DNA of 64,000 nucleotides. Source: Desarmillaria ectypa (lineage: Eukaryota; Basidiomycota; Agaricomycetes; Agaricales; Physalacriaceae). Position numbers and translations under genes: made by a program. A model generated the notes under the pieces. That model searched no databases, had not been told where the DNA came from, and was given only the letters and a program-made list of their open reading frames with translations. How positions within the stretch are numbered: position 1 is the first letter of the stretch; the number at the start of each line of letters is the position of its first letter. Shown one piece after another: positions 1-10,370 of this stretch. The DNA lies in the NCBI GenBank assembly GCA_030407005.1, contig JAUDYN010000014.1, positions 310,001 to 374,000 of the forward strand, in the 5' to 3' direction.

Positions 1-1
1 G

Positions 2-3000
2 CCTCCGAGTAGGACCGCAGGTCGACCGCCATCCAGCTTACACGCTTTTGAGGAAGGTGATAAAGTGCGCATCGAGAGCCTAGGGTTTGAGGGGACGCTG
101 CGGTATGTCGGGGGGATTGAGGGTAAGGGGGGCTTGTGGGCTGGGGTGGAGCTCTCCGGCGGCTTCGCTGGGAAAGGGAAGAATGACGGAAGCGTTGGAG
201 GGTGAGTCCAAAAGATCATTGCATCGGTTCCTAGCATGTTGCGAAAGATTGTTTCTGCTCGTTTACTTTCGGGACTTGATTTTTATTCCCTCCGTTCAGT
301 GACTTGGCTTTCGTTTCCAACTCTTTGGCTTGTACTCCAACTAAAACACTTTCATTCAGGAAACAATACTTCATCTGTCCGCCACAATGCGGCGTCTTTG
401 TTGCTACAACAAAACTCAGCGTAGCCACTGCAGGCGTATCGAGGAGACCACCCTCAGTACAAGCGGGGCGAGCGACGCCGTCTTCGTCCGGAAGACCACC
501 ATCCTCGCTTGGAGGACGTACTACGCCGTCTATCTCGAGTGGAAGAATCACACCTGGGGTGAATGGCCGGGTCACTGCATCGATATCAAACGGAAGAGTC
601 ACACCCTCAACCAGTTACACAAGGAAACCCGCGGTGCCGACGATTGCATCTGTTCCGCGTTTACCTAGGAAGAGTCTCAGTACTGTAACGCCGACACCCG
701 GTACTAGAGCTAGTAAATATGCCGGCATTACCGCTACGCAGCTCCGGAGCTCGCCTCAGAAGATCCCTTCGCCCAGTACGGTTGGCTTAGGCTCTCCCAG
801 TGGTATTGCGAGGAGTGTATCATCCCCTAACAGATCCATTTCGAATGTGGGCGGCACGCCGTCTTTACTGTTTGCCACTCCGAAACCATCTTCGAAGAGA
901 CGAGTGCCTAGTGGTGTGGCGATGCCCCCTCCACCGTCACCAATCAGGTCTGGATCACCGACGAGGAGTATCAGCGTTGGGAGTAGCGCGTCTCCGTCCG
1001 TGAGTGTCGATTTAGATGCTCGAGGTCGTGATATACAAGCCCGCATAGCTGAGATTGCTGGGGGAGGTACTGGGAAGGGTTTGGACTCCCCATTTTCGGG
1101 TTCGTTCAAGACTGAAATGCTGCCCCCTGCTTCGAGTCCGGGTCCATCACGTACTAGTCCTATCCCTAGACGTTCATTGGGACTAGCGCCGTCATCTCCA
1201 AGTCCGAGAAGGTCGAAGGCTTCCAGTCCTGCCATTCGACCGGAATCGAGTATTTCGATGAGAAGTGATGGAAGGATGGAGGCGCTAATAGACGACAATG
1301 AGCGTCTTCGAGCTGATGTGGAGCGGTTGAAGGCAGATATGGCGGAGCTGGAGACCGAGAAGATAGCCAGGGACGATGAGAAGGAAAAGCTGAAGCTGGA
1401 GGTCGAGAGAGCAAAGGGACTGAAGGAGGAAGAGGAGAAGAGGCGCGAAGAGGTAGAGAGCAAACGGGAGGAGCTGGAGACGAGACGGGAGGAGCTAGCA
1501 AAGCGGGTGTTAGAACTTGAGGGTGAGATACGCGAGAAGGATGCTGCTGGAGATGTTCGCATGAAGGCGCTTGCTGATTTGGAAAGCAAGTTCAAGGAGG
1601 GCGACGCCGAGGTTGGAAAGCTGAAGAAGGCGATTCTGGCTTTGGAGGAAGAGCGGTATGACTTGATGAGTCAAGTGGGCGAGCTTCGGGAGGCTGGTCA
1701 AGAGACAATCGCACTGTATGAAGAGCGGCTTCGGGCCACCGATGTGCAAAAGTACGAGATGCAAGACCGGCTTGCCGAGTTGGAGGCACGTGTCCCTGCT
1801 GTTGCACCTCCCACCATCACTCTCAGCGCCGGACAAGAGATCGACAACGAGACGTTAAGGGACCAGGTACGGCACCTACAGAAGAAGATTGCGAGCCTGG
1901 AGGATATGGTCGAGGATGGGAGGGTTGCTGCTGAGCGAGAGGAAGGAGCATGGATGGAGAGGATGAAGAAGGTGAAGGAGGAGAAGGAGGCAATGAGGAG
2001 GGAGCTTGGGGAGGGTAAGAGGGAGGCGGAGCGTGCGAGGACAAGCGAGGATGAGGAGAGAGGACGGAGGGGCGAAGTTGAGGAGGCGTTGAGGGAGAGT
2101 ATGACTGCTCTGGAAGAAGCTAGAGCTGAGCTTGAAGGACTGAGAAGCGAGTTGGACGTAAGAACCCCTTTCTGTTCCGTGCTTCTTCCACGTTTTTGAC
2201 ATTCCTGGTTGTTACAGCAGCTTAATGGTCTCGACGACAAGGAGGAGCTTGTGCGCAAGAATGCGGAATTACAACAGATCGCGGAAGAGCAGGTTGCCCA
2301 GCTGGACAAGCTGCATCAGCGATTGGACGATCAGATGCTAGAGCTCGAGGCACTGAGGAAGAAGGTTAACAGGGAGGCTATGGTTACGTCGTCGAAGAGC
2401 GAGATGAAGAGTGCGCAGGAGGAGATTAAGGGTCTGAAGCATATCGTGCGGGAGCTCCAGGCTGAGGCGTCTCGTTTGGAGAGCGAGAATAAGATGCTTA
2501 TTGGGGAGATGGAGGAGTTGCGCCAGGTGGGTTTTGTATGGGTTTTGTTTTTGCCTTTTGTTGGTGTTGATTGTGTTTATGTTGTAGGAGGTGAAGATCC
2601 TGGAAGACAGTATGGATAGGGAGGAAGAGGGTGCTTTGAGTGACGATGTTGAGGATTTGAGGAAGAAGCTTGCGGAGGCTGAGAAGAAGAATTTGAGGGT
2701 TACGAGTGATGTAAGTGGGTTTCTTGGTTGGGATGACTTGGATGCTGATTGGTTCTTTGGGAAGCTTAATAAGGAGATCAGCGAGCTGGAGGCTTTGGTG
2801 GAGAGTAAGATATATCGAGAGGTGAATGGTGGCTTCTCTTTCGACGACCCGTTTATCTTTCCATCAATATTTCTCTTGTTCCTTCGAAGCTGTATACTTA
2901 TCAATGTACCTCACAGGACGAACTCGAACAAGAGATCGAACATCTCAAAGCCAAGCTGGCGAAGAAATCTTCCTCCTCAAAAATCAACGACACCTCATCG

Positions 3001-3249
3001 ATACGCCGTGTTCCCTCTACTTCCAGTCTCGCCAGTCTTGATGCGAATGCCGTCGTTTGCGAAATCTGCGAACGGCCGGGGCATGATATCTTCACTTGCG
3101 ATTTGTTGAAGGGTGATGCTCCCGCTCCCATCAACGGCACGAGAAGTTCGATGAATGGGAACGCGGTAGACAAGAGCCTGTTCTGCGAGGACTGCGAGAG
3201 CTATGGGCATCTTCCGATGGACTGTCCGCATTCTATGGATGTCTTTTGA
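2..3249 (+). CDS. CLIP-170/Bik1-like CAP-Gly microtubule plus-end protein (5' partial)
   Basis: Exons read by eye: <2-201, 360-2157, 2218-2526, 2588-2710, 2765-2821, 2917-3249 (TGA). All junctions are GT-AG and keep frame. Exon 1 and the start of exon 2 encode a CAP-Gly domain (GKNDGS followed after the intron by YFICPPQCGVFV), which in this family binds tubulin and EB1 C-termini. A Ser/Pro/Arg-rich linker follows (roughly positions 430-1260), then a very long Glu/Lys/Leu/Arg coiled coil (about 1280-2960) for dimerisation. The last exon carries two CCHC zinc knuckles (CEICERPGHDIFTC and CEDCESYGHLPMDC), as at the C-terminus of CLIP-170. This order CAP-Gly, basic linker, coiled coil, knuckles is diagnostic for the CLIP family, whose members track growing microtubule ends. 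The start codon lies upstream of the window. No frameshift or stop is seen. The 54-bp intron before 2765 could alternatively end at 2773, keeping frame and removing three residues. Confidence 0.93.
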
Positions 3250-3785
3250 TGTACATTATATGTGTTTCCCTTTTCTATGTCAACATTTCATTTCATTTTT
3301 ATTGATACCCATCCACATTCATTTTTTGTTCCCACCATCTCATTCCATATGTACACATTATCATCACCACTCTCATTTGTTTCGCTTTCTAGGTGCTTTC
3401 GTCCCGGATATTTCATTCTTCTACGCATTCTGTCCCTTCTCTTTCTGGTTCTGAGTTATAGGTATCCGTATACTCACTAGGTACATACTAGAGCGGTATA
3501 ATTGAAAATAAACGAGGACCTCGGTACGAAGGTCTGAAGTCGCTGTCCTCTTTTTTTCTGACTCTTCTCCAGAGCTATTTGGCCACCAAAAAGGTCTCGC
3601 ATATACGGCAACGGGGACCCGGAAGCTCGATTCCGAACTCATCATTTCCAGTGGTCATCTTCCTATGGATGACAATATCTAGCCCTCGTCAGCTCCGACT
3701 TTCCGCGATTGTCGTGCTGTTGCCTTGGTTATAAATATGGATGTGGTTGTTCGTCTACCTACCGTTTCTCCTTCGAACCCTTGCA
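3250..3785. other. Intergenic spacer between CLIP-like and dehydrogenase genes
   Basis: The first part is T-rich and likely holds the CLIP-like 3' UTR. The last part is the promoter and 5' UTR of the dehydrogenase gene. No coding exon was recognised here. Confidence 0.6.
3731..3738 (+). promoter_or_regulatory. TATA-like box of the dehydrogenase gene
   Basis: TATAAATA lies 48 bp upstream of the ATG at 3786, in an otherwise non-coding spacer and on the coding strand. The spacing leaves room only for a short leader, typical of fungal housekeeping or inducible genes. This is motif evidence only. Confidence 0.45.
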
Positions 3786-5033
3786 ATGGCTACCCAAATT
3801 CCAGCAACTACACGATCGTACTACTTTCCTACCCGCGGCTCCTACACCAACCTCGCCTTGCAGACTACGCCCCTTCCAGATCTTAGGTCCACTTATGTCC
3901 TCGTAAAAGTACATGCTGTATCTCTCCAGTACCGCGACCTCCTCATTGCTTCGAATCAATACCCTATAGGCAACTTACCCGACAACCTTGTCCCTTGCTG
4001 CGATATGGCTGGGGAGGTGGTCGCGACTGGTACCGACGTGACCCGCTGGAAAGTTGGTAATAGGGTCTGTGCCAATCCTTCGATGGAATACTTGGATGGA
4101 GACGTCGACACAGATACGTTGCGAATGGCGCTTGGCGGCGGACGGCATGGCGTGTTGACCGAATACAGAGCTTTCCCAGATCACGTGAGACTTGGATCAC
4201 CGTTCCCTTCCTGGTTCTCATCAGGGTTTTCAGGCATTGGTCAGAATACCTGAACATTTATCCTACGAAGAAGCCTCGACGCTTCCTTGTGCTGCTCTAA
4301 CGGCGTACAATGCACTCATGGGTGCGAAACCAGTCAAAGCAGGTGATACTGTTCTCATCCTTGGAACTGGTGGTGTCTCTATGTCTGTCTCTTCCGTTTA
4401 CCGATCCTCGCTATTCTAACTCCATTTAGCTTCGGTCTGCAGTTTGCCGTCGCCTCCGGTGCCACTGTCATAGCAACGTCTTCCTCTGACGCTAAGCTGG
4501 AAATTGCTAAGAAACTCGGTGCTGCCCATACCATCAATTATAACACAACTCCAGACTGGGACAAAGAAGTTCTGAGGCTGACGGATGGAAGGGGTGTCGA
4601 TCATGTTTTGGAGGTACGTGCTCCCCGCTTTAGTTATCTCTTTCTGATTTTGGCGTGTCCTACAGGTTGGGGGAGCTGGAACTCTAGGGAAATCGATAGC
4701 GGCTGTACGGTATGCCGGATACGTTCACATGACTGGAATTCTTTCACAGGGTGCCACTGAGCTGAACAAAATCGTCGGGCTATGCATCCTCAAGGATATC
4801 ATTCTTCGGGGTGTTTACCACGGATCTACTGCGCAGTGAGTTGAGAGATCATTTTCTATCTTTTATTAATGCGTATATATAGGTTTGAGTCGATGAATCG
4901 TCTTTTACGTGCTCGTCCAGAGTTGACACACCCAGTGATTGACAAGGCGTTCGCGTTCGAGGAGGCCGTCGATGCATACGCGTATTTAGAGAGTCAGAAG
5001 CATGTTGGGAAAGTTGTTATTCGGGTTGCGTAG
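3786..5033 (+). CDS. Medium-chain dehydrogenase/reductase, quinone-oxidoreductase-like
   Basis: Five exons: 3786-4184, 4234-4382, 4430-4613, 4666-4835, 4883-5033 (TAG). The product is about 350 residues, the usual length for the MDR superfamily. The N-terminal half is a GroES-like fold with YRDLLIA (near residue 49) and [17 protein letters not shown] Rossmann fold follows, with the dinucleotide-binding stretch LILGTGGVS (about residues 174-182) spliced to FGLQFA, and the GVDHVLEV and GG.GTLGKS segments. The Cys/His/Glu ligands of the catalytic zinc in classical alcohol dehydrogenases are not evident, so a zinc-independent NAD(P)H-dependent reductase is likelier; the substrate cannot be told. 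The ATG at 3786 was preferred over an in-frame ATG at 3741 because the family N-terminus starts near it and the TATA box lies between them. One donor (GTCTGT at 4383) is atypical but gives perfect family continuity. The gene appears intact and constitutes the last host gene before the repeat-rich zone. Confidence 0.92.
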
Positions 5034-6870
5034 CAATAGCTGTTCGGTCGGTTATATTCGTACCGACCCTTCCCCAGGGAGCAGTATGTTTTGAAACCGT
5101 ATCTTACTGTTACTTGCCTTATCATGCGCACTATACCATTTAAGACGATATCAGATGGAAATTATGTTGAGATGACTTACCATAAAGACACCTTCCTTGA
5201 CAAAAACGTTCCGCGCATTAAATGTCAGGTGTTCCTCAACTATGGTTTGGTTGGCATCGACAACTGTATCAGAGTCGCCTATGTTGCCCTTCTTCCTTTC
5301 TAGCATCTCGTCAGACGCGTCAAATATGTCCACTGACTTTCGCCTACCTTTCGCCATGACAGTTCCTGAAACATCCGTTAAAAATTCTGCTAAAACGTAC
5401 AATATTCGTCCACCAGAGTCCGCATTTTAGGATGTTGCCTCCTCAGCAGAATCATTGCCAGCCAAGTCAATGCTTCCAGAAATTCCCGTCACTGTATAAT
5501 TACCCCAGAGACTAGGAAAAGGAAATAAGCATAGTTTGGAACGGCAGTTGAAAGAGACTGCTCTGCGAGGCTGGTTATTCCTATGCCGTCTAGCATGGTG
5601 GCTCCTATCTTCAGACTAGCGATGTGGAATTACTGTTACTCGATGTAAGTTCTGATGAACATCTTTCATTCAAAAATGTTGACATTCTTGTCCTAGTTAT
5701 GGAAATCACCTTGTTCTCTCATGACCATGGCAAAGCAATTCAGCGTCTCTTATCGAAGCATTCTCTATTCTACACAGTACTGTTGTCACCAAATGCAGTC
5801 AAATTACTGGTATTCAGAATGTGGAAGAGTGCATAGAATTATTACAGTGAGAACACGAGGGAAGGACCAAAAGCGAGCGTATTCGGCGAGACACTTTCAA
5901 TCTGCAGCAACATACAATTGCCGTACAGAATCCTCGTTCAAGATTGTTAGGTTGATATAAATGGTTGACAATAAAATGGACTCACTTTTTATGAGAGATG
6001 TACCAAAACTCTTGTGAGAATTCATTAACTGGCCCGCATAGGATCCTGGTTGAATTTTAAGGATAATATGGCACGCTGCGGAGGGCAGGACAGGAAAACC
6101 AACACCAGGAATCCAAGGACGTATACACACTGGAAAAGTTTGAAAGAGCCATAGCCCTTCTGAGCCTTGTTACGCGTGAACAACCACGGCAAACCCCACG
6201 TCTGCTTGTGATATTTGCGAAAGCGATTTGCTGACTAATCCACGGTCCGCCGTAGCCGCTTCGCTGGTGTTTCTGCTTTGCACCACATCCTTACCCAGGG
6301 AAAACTGTCGCTTCCTCAGTTCTTGTTGGGATTTGAGAGTTGAGCCGAGATGATGGCAATCCGGCATCATGCCGAACTTGCTGATTAAGAGAGAAATATT
6401 AGCAAACTTGTAGAAGATTCTAGTACATTAGCATTTAGTATATAAGTAGGTACAGTAGTGTACATCTGCATGCGTTTGCAGAGCTCAGCCAAGCGCAATA
6501 CTATTGGCCTGACACCGCGCATGTACTAACTGGGAACGAACTGATCTACTCATCCCCCGTTTTTCACAACAGTTCTCACAGATAACGATTAGAAAATTAA
6601 CTTCATAGAATGTGAGTATTAATGTTTGTTACTGGTAATCCATCCATTCTTTATAATTCCAGCAATTTTGGTAACTTGCGACTTATACAAGACTTTCCTT
6701 CAGAGTGCATTTCGATTTCTTATCTACGTCTTCTTAAACCTCAAAATTAGGAAATATTATAAGAGAAGAATGCTTCACGATGTCCTTAAGTCTCCCAAGA
6801 TGACGAAAATGGATGGCTATAATTTTTCATCATCGAACAGTCCAACATCTGGCGTCTGCTTTCTTTAAAT
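5034..6870. other. Unassigned region, possible relics of a minus-strand gene
   Basis: No gene could be supported. Short open stretches on the minus strand (5151-5402, 5897-6130, 6170-6370) have non-random composition, for example a segment rich in D/E/R with MAKGRRKSVDIFDASDE. They could not be joined into one product or matched to a family. CpG is present at normal levels, so this is host-like DNA rather than decayed retroelement. Either a decayed host gene or simple intergenic DNA fits. Confidence 0.35.
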
Positions 6871-7066
6871 TGTTGTAACTATTGCAGTGGGAGGCTTTCT
6901 AAGTAGAGAATACTAAATTGTTAGCTACTAGAGCTCGAGATGATCTCCTTAAATACTACAGAATGTTCTACTAAAGTACCTAATTATATCCTAGTATTGT
7001 ACCAAATTGATGGTACAGAAGGTTCGGGAATCTTCCGGCACATGCTTGAAGTTGCAAATCCCAACA
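6871..7066 (-). repeat. Solo Ty1/copia-type LTR, CpG-rich copy
   Basis: Read on the minus strand it starts TGTTGGGATTTGCAACTTC and ends AGTTACAACA. It is the same family as the 207-bp LTRs at 59461-59667 and 60818-61024, with TG...CA ends. Flanks TAAAT (left) and AAAAT (right) match at four of five bases, consistent with a worn target-site duplication. Unlike the copies at 59-61 kb it keeps several CpG sites (CCGG, CTCGAG), so it is younger or escaped cytosine decay. No internal region is present. Confidence 0.8.
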
Positions 7067-7119
7067 AAAATATCTCCTGCAGTTTCATCTATAGTTGCTG
7101 TACTTGCTGGTAGTCAGCC

Positions 7120-8328
7120 TAATAGGAGTTACGCTGCGCAACGTGCCTGAAGGTGTCTTCATTCCTTGTTCATCGCCATATCTGGGTTCAGACTCGACAA
7201 CGCTCGTTGTTCCTCTTTAACTCTTGTCAGAAGCAGTTGGCCCGATGATAAATACATCTTATGTATTTATTTTGAACATTGTTCGAACTTCACAACTCTC
7301 AAATCACGCATTTTGCTTACGCACCTCATAAAGCAGATGCCGAGCGCAGGCCTGAGGAAGGCCCACGCACGCGTTACCCAAAGTAAAGTCCACATCCGAA
7401 AGTGAACTTCATGCAGTCTTCGATTATGAGTGGCATACCCATACGAGCCAGAATGCTGGGCACGTCTGCCGGTCACGACAAATTTAAGCAAAGGTTCACA
7501 AGACTTGCCGCCCGCACCAGGCCGTACTAAAAGAGTGCAAAATATTCATATAGCGCATCGTTCGGGCTTCGTCTGGTTATATTAATGTGCTACCGAGATG
7601 ACTGCCGCAGATACCACCGTGCCTGGTGTCGGTAACAATTTTAAACTTCAGTCAAGGGATCCCCAATACTGAATTCTGATTTGTAGTTTATCGCTACTAT
7701 CATGCTCCTTTTCCTAAGATAGATACCTCAATTCTTCAGCTCGACAGCTTGTATGAAGCCGCTGCACATAAGTTTCAAGAATCGTGAAGCGATAATCATC
7801 GGCGATGTCTCTTCCGTTCAATGGCCGCACTGCTGAATTCGACGTTCCTCAGGTTCCAAAATGAAAAATTTGCTCATGCGACGGAAACGACACAACACCA
7901 TCTAAGTCCGTCATAGACGATCGTGTTCCGGTTTTCGTCATGTTCTATGGACTTTGCTCCAGTCTACGTAAAAATAAGAATGCAGTCTTCTGGTGATAAT
8001 TGCTTTGAGGCCGGTGATTGGGATTTGGTAGCCTCCGGGTCGGGCTCAGTTCACTGTCCATCATTCACCAAATATTAGCACCCCTCTGCTGTTAGCATTA
8101 TGCCCGCCGCTGTCGACTATCGCGGGTAGTTGGAGATGCAGTATCTTCAATGCAATGACCTTATGAGTAAGTCGCTTCTAGTTTGTTACGGAATCTGCAT
8201 TTCAACTGCTTCCGATTGTAGACGGGGGCAATGCAGACGCAATAGAGTCAATGGCGGCAGAAGTTACCGCTGTTGTGTTTGTGACATTTACCTCTATAAG
8301 TAATGTTTTCGAAACACCTTTATTGAAC
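7120..8328 (+). repeat. Low-copy repeat, copy 1 (partial, promoter-side arm)
   Basis: This segment is the inverted counterpart of about 14265-12962. Shared landmarks in order: CGCAACGTGCCTGAAGGTG, a stretch ending in KGSQDLPP-like codons, GGGATCCCCAATACTGAATTC, a block around CCTCAGGTTCC near 7850, and finally TAAGTAATGTTTTCGAAACA at 8297, which in the other copy lies 10-50 bp upstream of the P450 start codon. The repeat stops abruptly at 8328, exactly where LTR-derived sequence begins. It therefore holds the upstream region of a P450 whose coding part is absent. Short aligned open frames exist but no product was recognised. Confidence 0.85.
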
Positions 8329-8609
8329 CTAAGTCCTGGCTCTACTGGTTGCTTACTGCTTTTAACTATCAGCTCAAATCCACAGCTATAGTCCTCTATG
8401 TATCACTAGTATAGGATAGATATGCAATAGTATTGTTACAAAATCGCAAAATCTAGGTGTGAATGTGTAGATGGCATATTACTAAAGTTGCGATTTTGTA
8501 ACAATACTATTGCATATCTATCCTATACTAGTGATACATAGAGGACTATAGCTGTGGATTTGAGCTGATAGTTAAAAGCAGTAAGCAACCAGTAGAGCCA
8601 GGACTTAGG
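8329..8609. repeat. Near-perfect foldback (about 121-bp arms, ~38-bp loop)
   Basis: 8329-8449 and 8489-8609 are reverse complements by eye over the full arm: the first arm starts CTAAGTCCTGGCTCTACTGG, the second ends CCAGTAGAGCCAGGACTTAG. The loop contains AATCTAGGTGTGAATG. Both arms derive from the start of the TGAT-element. The arms agree more closely with each other than with other copies of the family, which points to a local copying event or gene conversion. Confidence 0.9.
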
Positions 8610-9418
8610 TATAACACCACTAGTAGGTCAAATTATCAGCCAGCCAGACTAGTAACTCGAATGCTAGCAGGACTAAGTGAAATACAGCCACTAGCAAACA
8701 AAGGATGCTACTAGCACACCAAAACCAGGAACAGAGTACACAGATCTTGTGAAGTTCTGTCACTAGGAAACTGGACTGGGCATAAATGCCTAAGTCAGGA
8801 TAACTAGTCACATAGCAATCTTGAAACAGGACTTAGAAATCAATTAGGAATGGATTAACCTTGAGCCCAGATCTGACTATTGTGATATAGATCTCTTATG
8901 ATCAGCACCAATGTAGCTGGGCTGCACTATTGATCATGATCAGATAGCTGTTATAGGCACAAACACCTGATGATTTATATATCTATGTCACTAGAGAGTG
9001 CAGTTAGGCAAATGGTATTGAAAAGACCAGTTGCAGAGCCTCTAGACTGACTATTTGAAAAAAAAAGCACACTAGACAGACTATTGCATTATTATTCACC
9101 ATTATTCATGACTAGCTAAGAAATCCTCACCAATATACCCTATACCCAGATGATATTTATATTTTCCCAGTAGTATATAAGTAGTGGGATGAGCACTCAT
9201 GCAAACTAGGCAAGCCATCCCTGCAGTTGAGCCCTCACTAGTAGTAACTAGTGTCCCCAACTAAAGGCCTTTGTGCTTAATGTCAATGAAGTGATTAATA
9301 GTTGCTAAGTCACCTATAGTATTGTGTTGAATTGAAGTTCCTTAGAGTACACTGTTGCATCCTTGCAAAGGTCCAGAGTGTTTTGAAGTTAGTTCAAGCA
9401 AAGTTATTCAGTGTGTAC
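8329..9418 (+). mobile_element. TGAT-family LTR-like element, truncated and CpG-poor, with inverted start
   Basis: 8489-9418 aligns with the first two thirds of the 1.34-kb TGAT-elements (compare 50917-51830), including the AGTATATAAGTAGTGGG core promoter-like motif near 9171. The first ~36 bp are missing, and the 3' part is lost after the segment TTAGTTCAAGCAAAGTT near 9404. 8329-8480 is a minus-oriented piece of the same element's beginning, ending in GGCATATTA. The copy has few CpG sites, so it is one of the older ones. Confidence 0.8.
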
Positions 9419-10370
9419 TTCATACTCCATTGTTGAGAATTGGGAAAATAACATGACTACTTGGTGTGTTATTACCTGAGTCATTCTGATAACCTAAATA
9501 TCAGTTCTGTAGAGGACCAATAAAATATTTGTGGTGACTTGCTAAGTGTTGATGACTCACCAAACATTGAAGATGAGTATGTCAATATCAATAGTATTCT
9601 CTTTGCTTGTTCTTAAATGTCACTTTTGGAAATTCTGAAGATGTTAAAGATACAGTTATTAAGGGATATACCTGTTGTGAAACAGGTAATCAGTTCATTC
9701 CCAGTTAGTACCTGTATACTGTCAGGCCAATAGTATTCCACTTGGATGGGCTCTCCAAATGCATCCAGATGTAGATTACTGTACCTATTTTCATACTAGA
9801 ATGTTCTTCATTTTTCTTCTTTCTTCTTCCTTAATCAGCAAGTTCAGCAGGATGCCGGATGCCAGATTGCCATCATCTCAGCTCAACTCTCAAATTCCAA
9901 CAGTACCCCACCATAATTTACACCTAAGTTCAGCAGTATTGTTCAGTGACATATAGTATTCTGAAGTATAAATGTGACTGTAAACTCGTCGTGTAATCGA
10001 AATGTGTTTCAGTACCAATACGTAGCCTGTAACGAATACATAGTTATACTACATGAAGAACATTGGCGATGGGAACCGAAGATAACTGCTCTTCAATTGC
10101 AACCAGAATTGAAAGGAGGAAAGAATCAGAGAACGGCGTGGAACCACCACTACAGGGATCCCAATTGTGTAAACAGAGATCAAGAAATGACGTAGCTAAT
10201 AGTCCTTTACAGAAACGGCTTTGCTACACGACATAATAACCATGTGTCCCTTACTTTCAAATTTCCTCCAACGTAGAGCAGCCCCAGTTTAGCGTGTCTT
10301 ACTTGGCCTCTCCGTCCATCCTCAGCCATAAACCACCCTGTGCGACGGAAATATTAGTCATAGTGCAAGA
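9419..10370. other. AT-rich TE-like debris followed by P450 3' flank
   Basis: 9419 to about 9960 is CpG-poor and T/A-rich like the retroelement block, but was not matched to another part of the window. From about 9960 CpG returns and the sequence is presumably the 3' flank of the minus-strand P450, which ends at 10371. No coding feature is supported. Confidence 0.45.

Noticed and set aside
756..2309. Long open frames on the minus strand opposite the CLIP-like gene
   Set aside because: They are Ser-rich shadows of the Glu/Lys/Arg-biased coiled coil on the plus strand, with no domain.
8329..8609. CRISPR or other spaced-repeat array
   Set aside because: Only a single inverted repeat pair is present; no series of spaced direct repeats occurs in the window.
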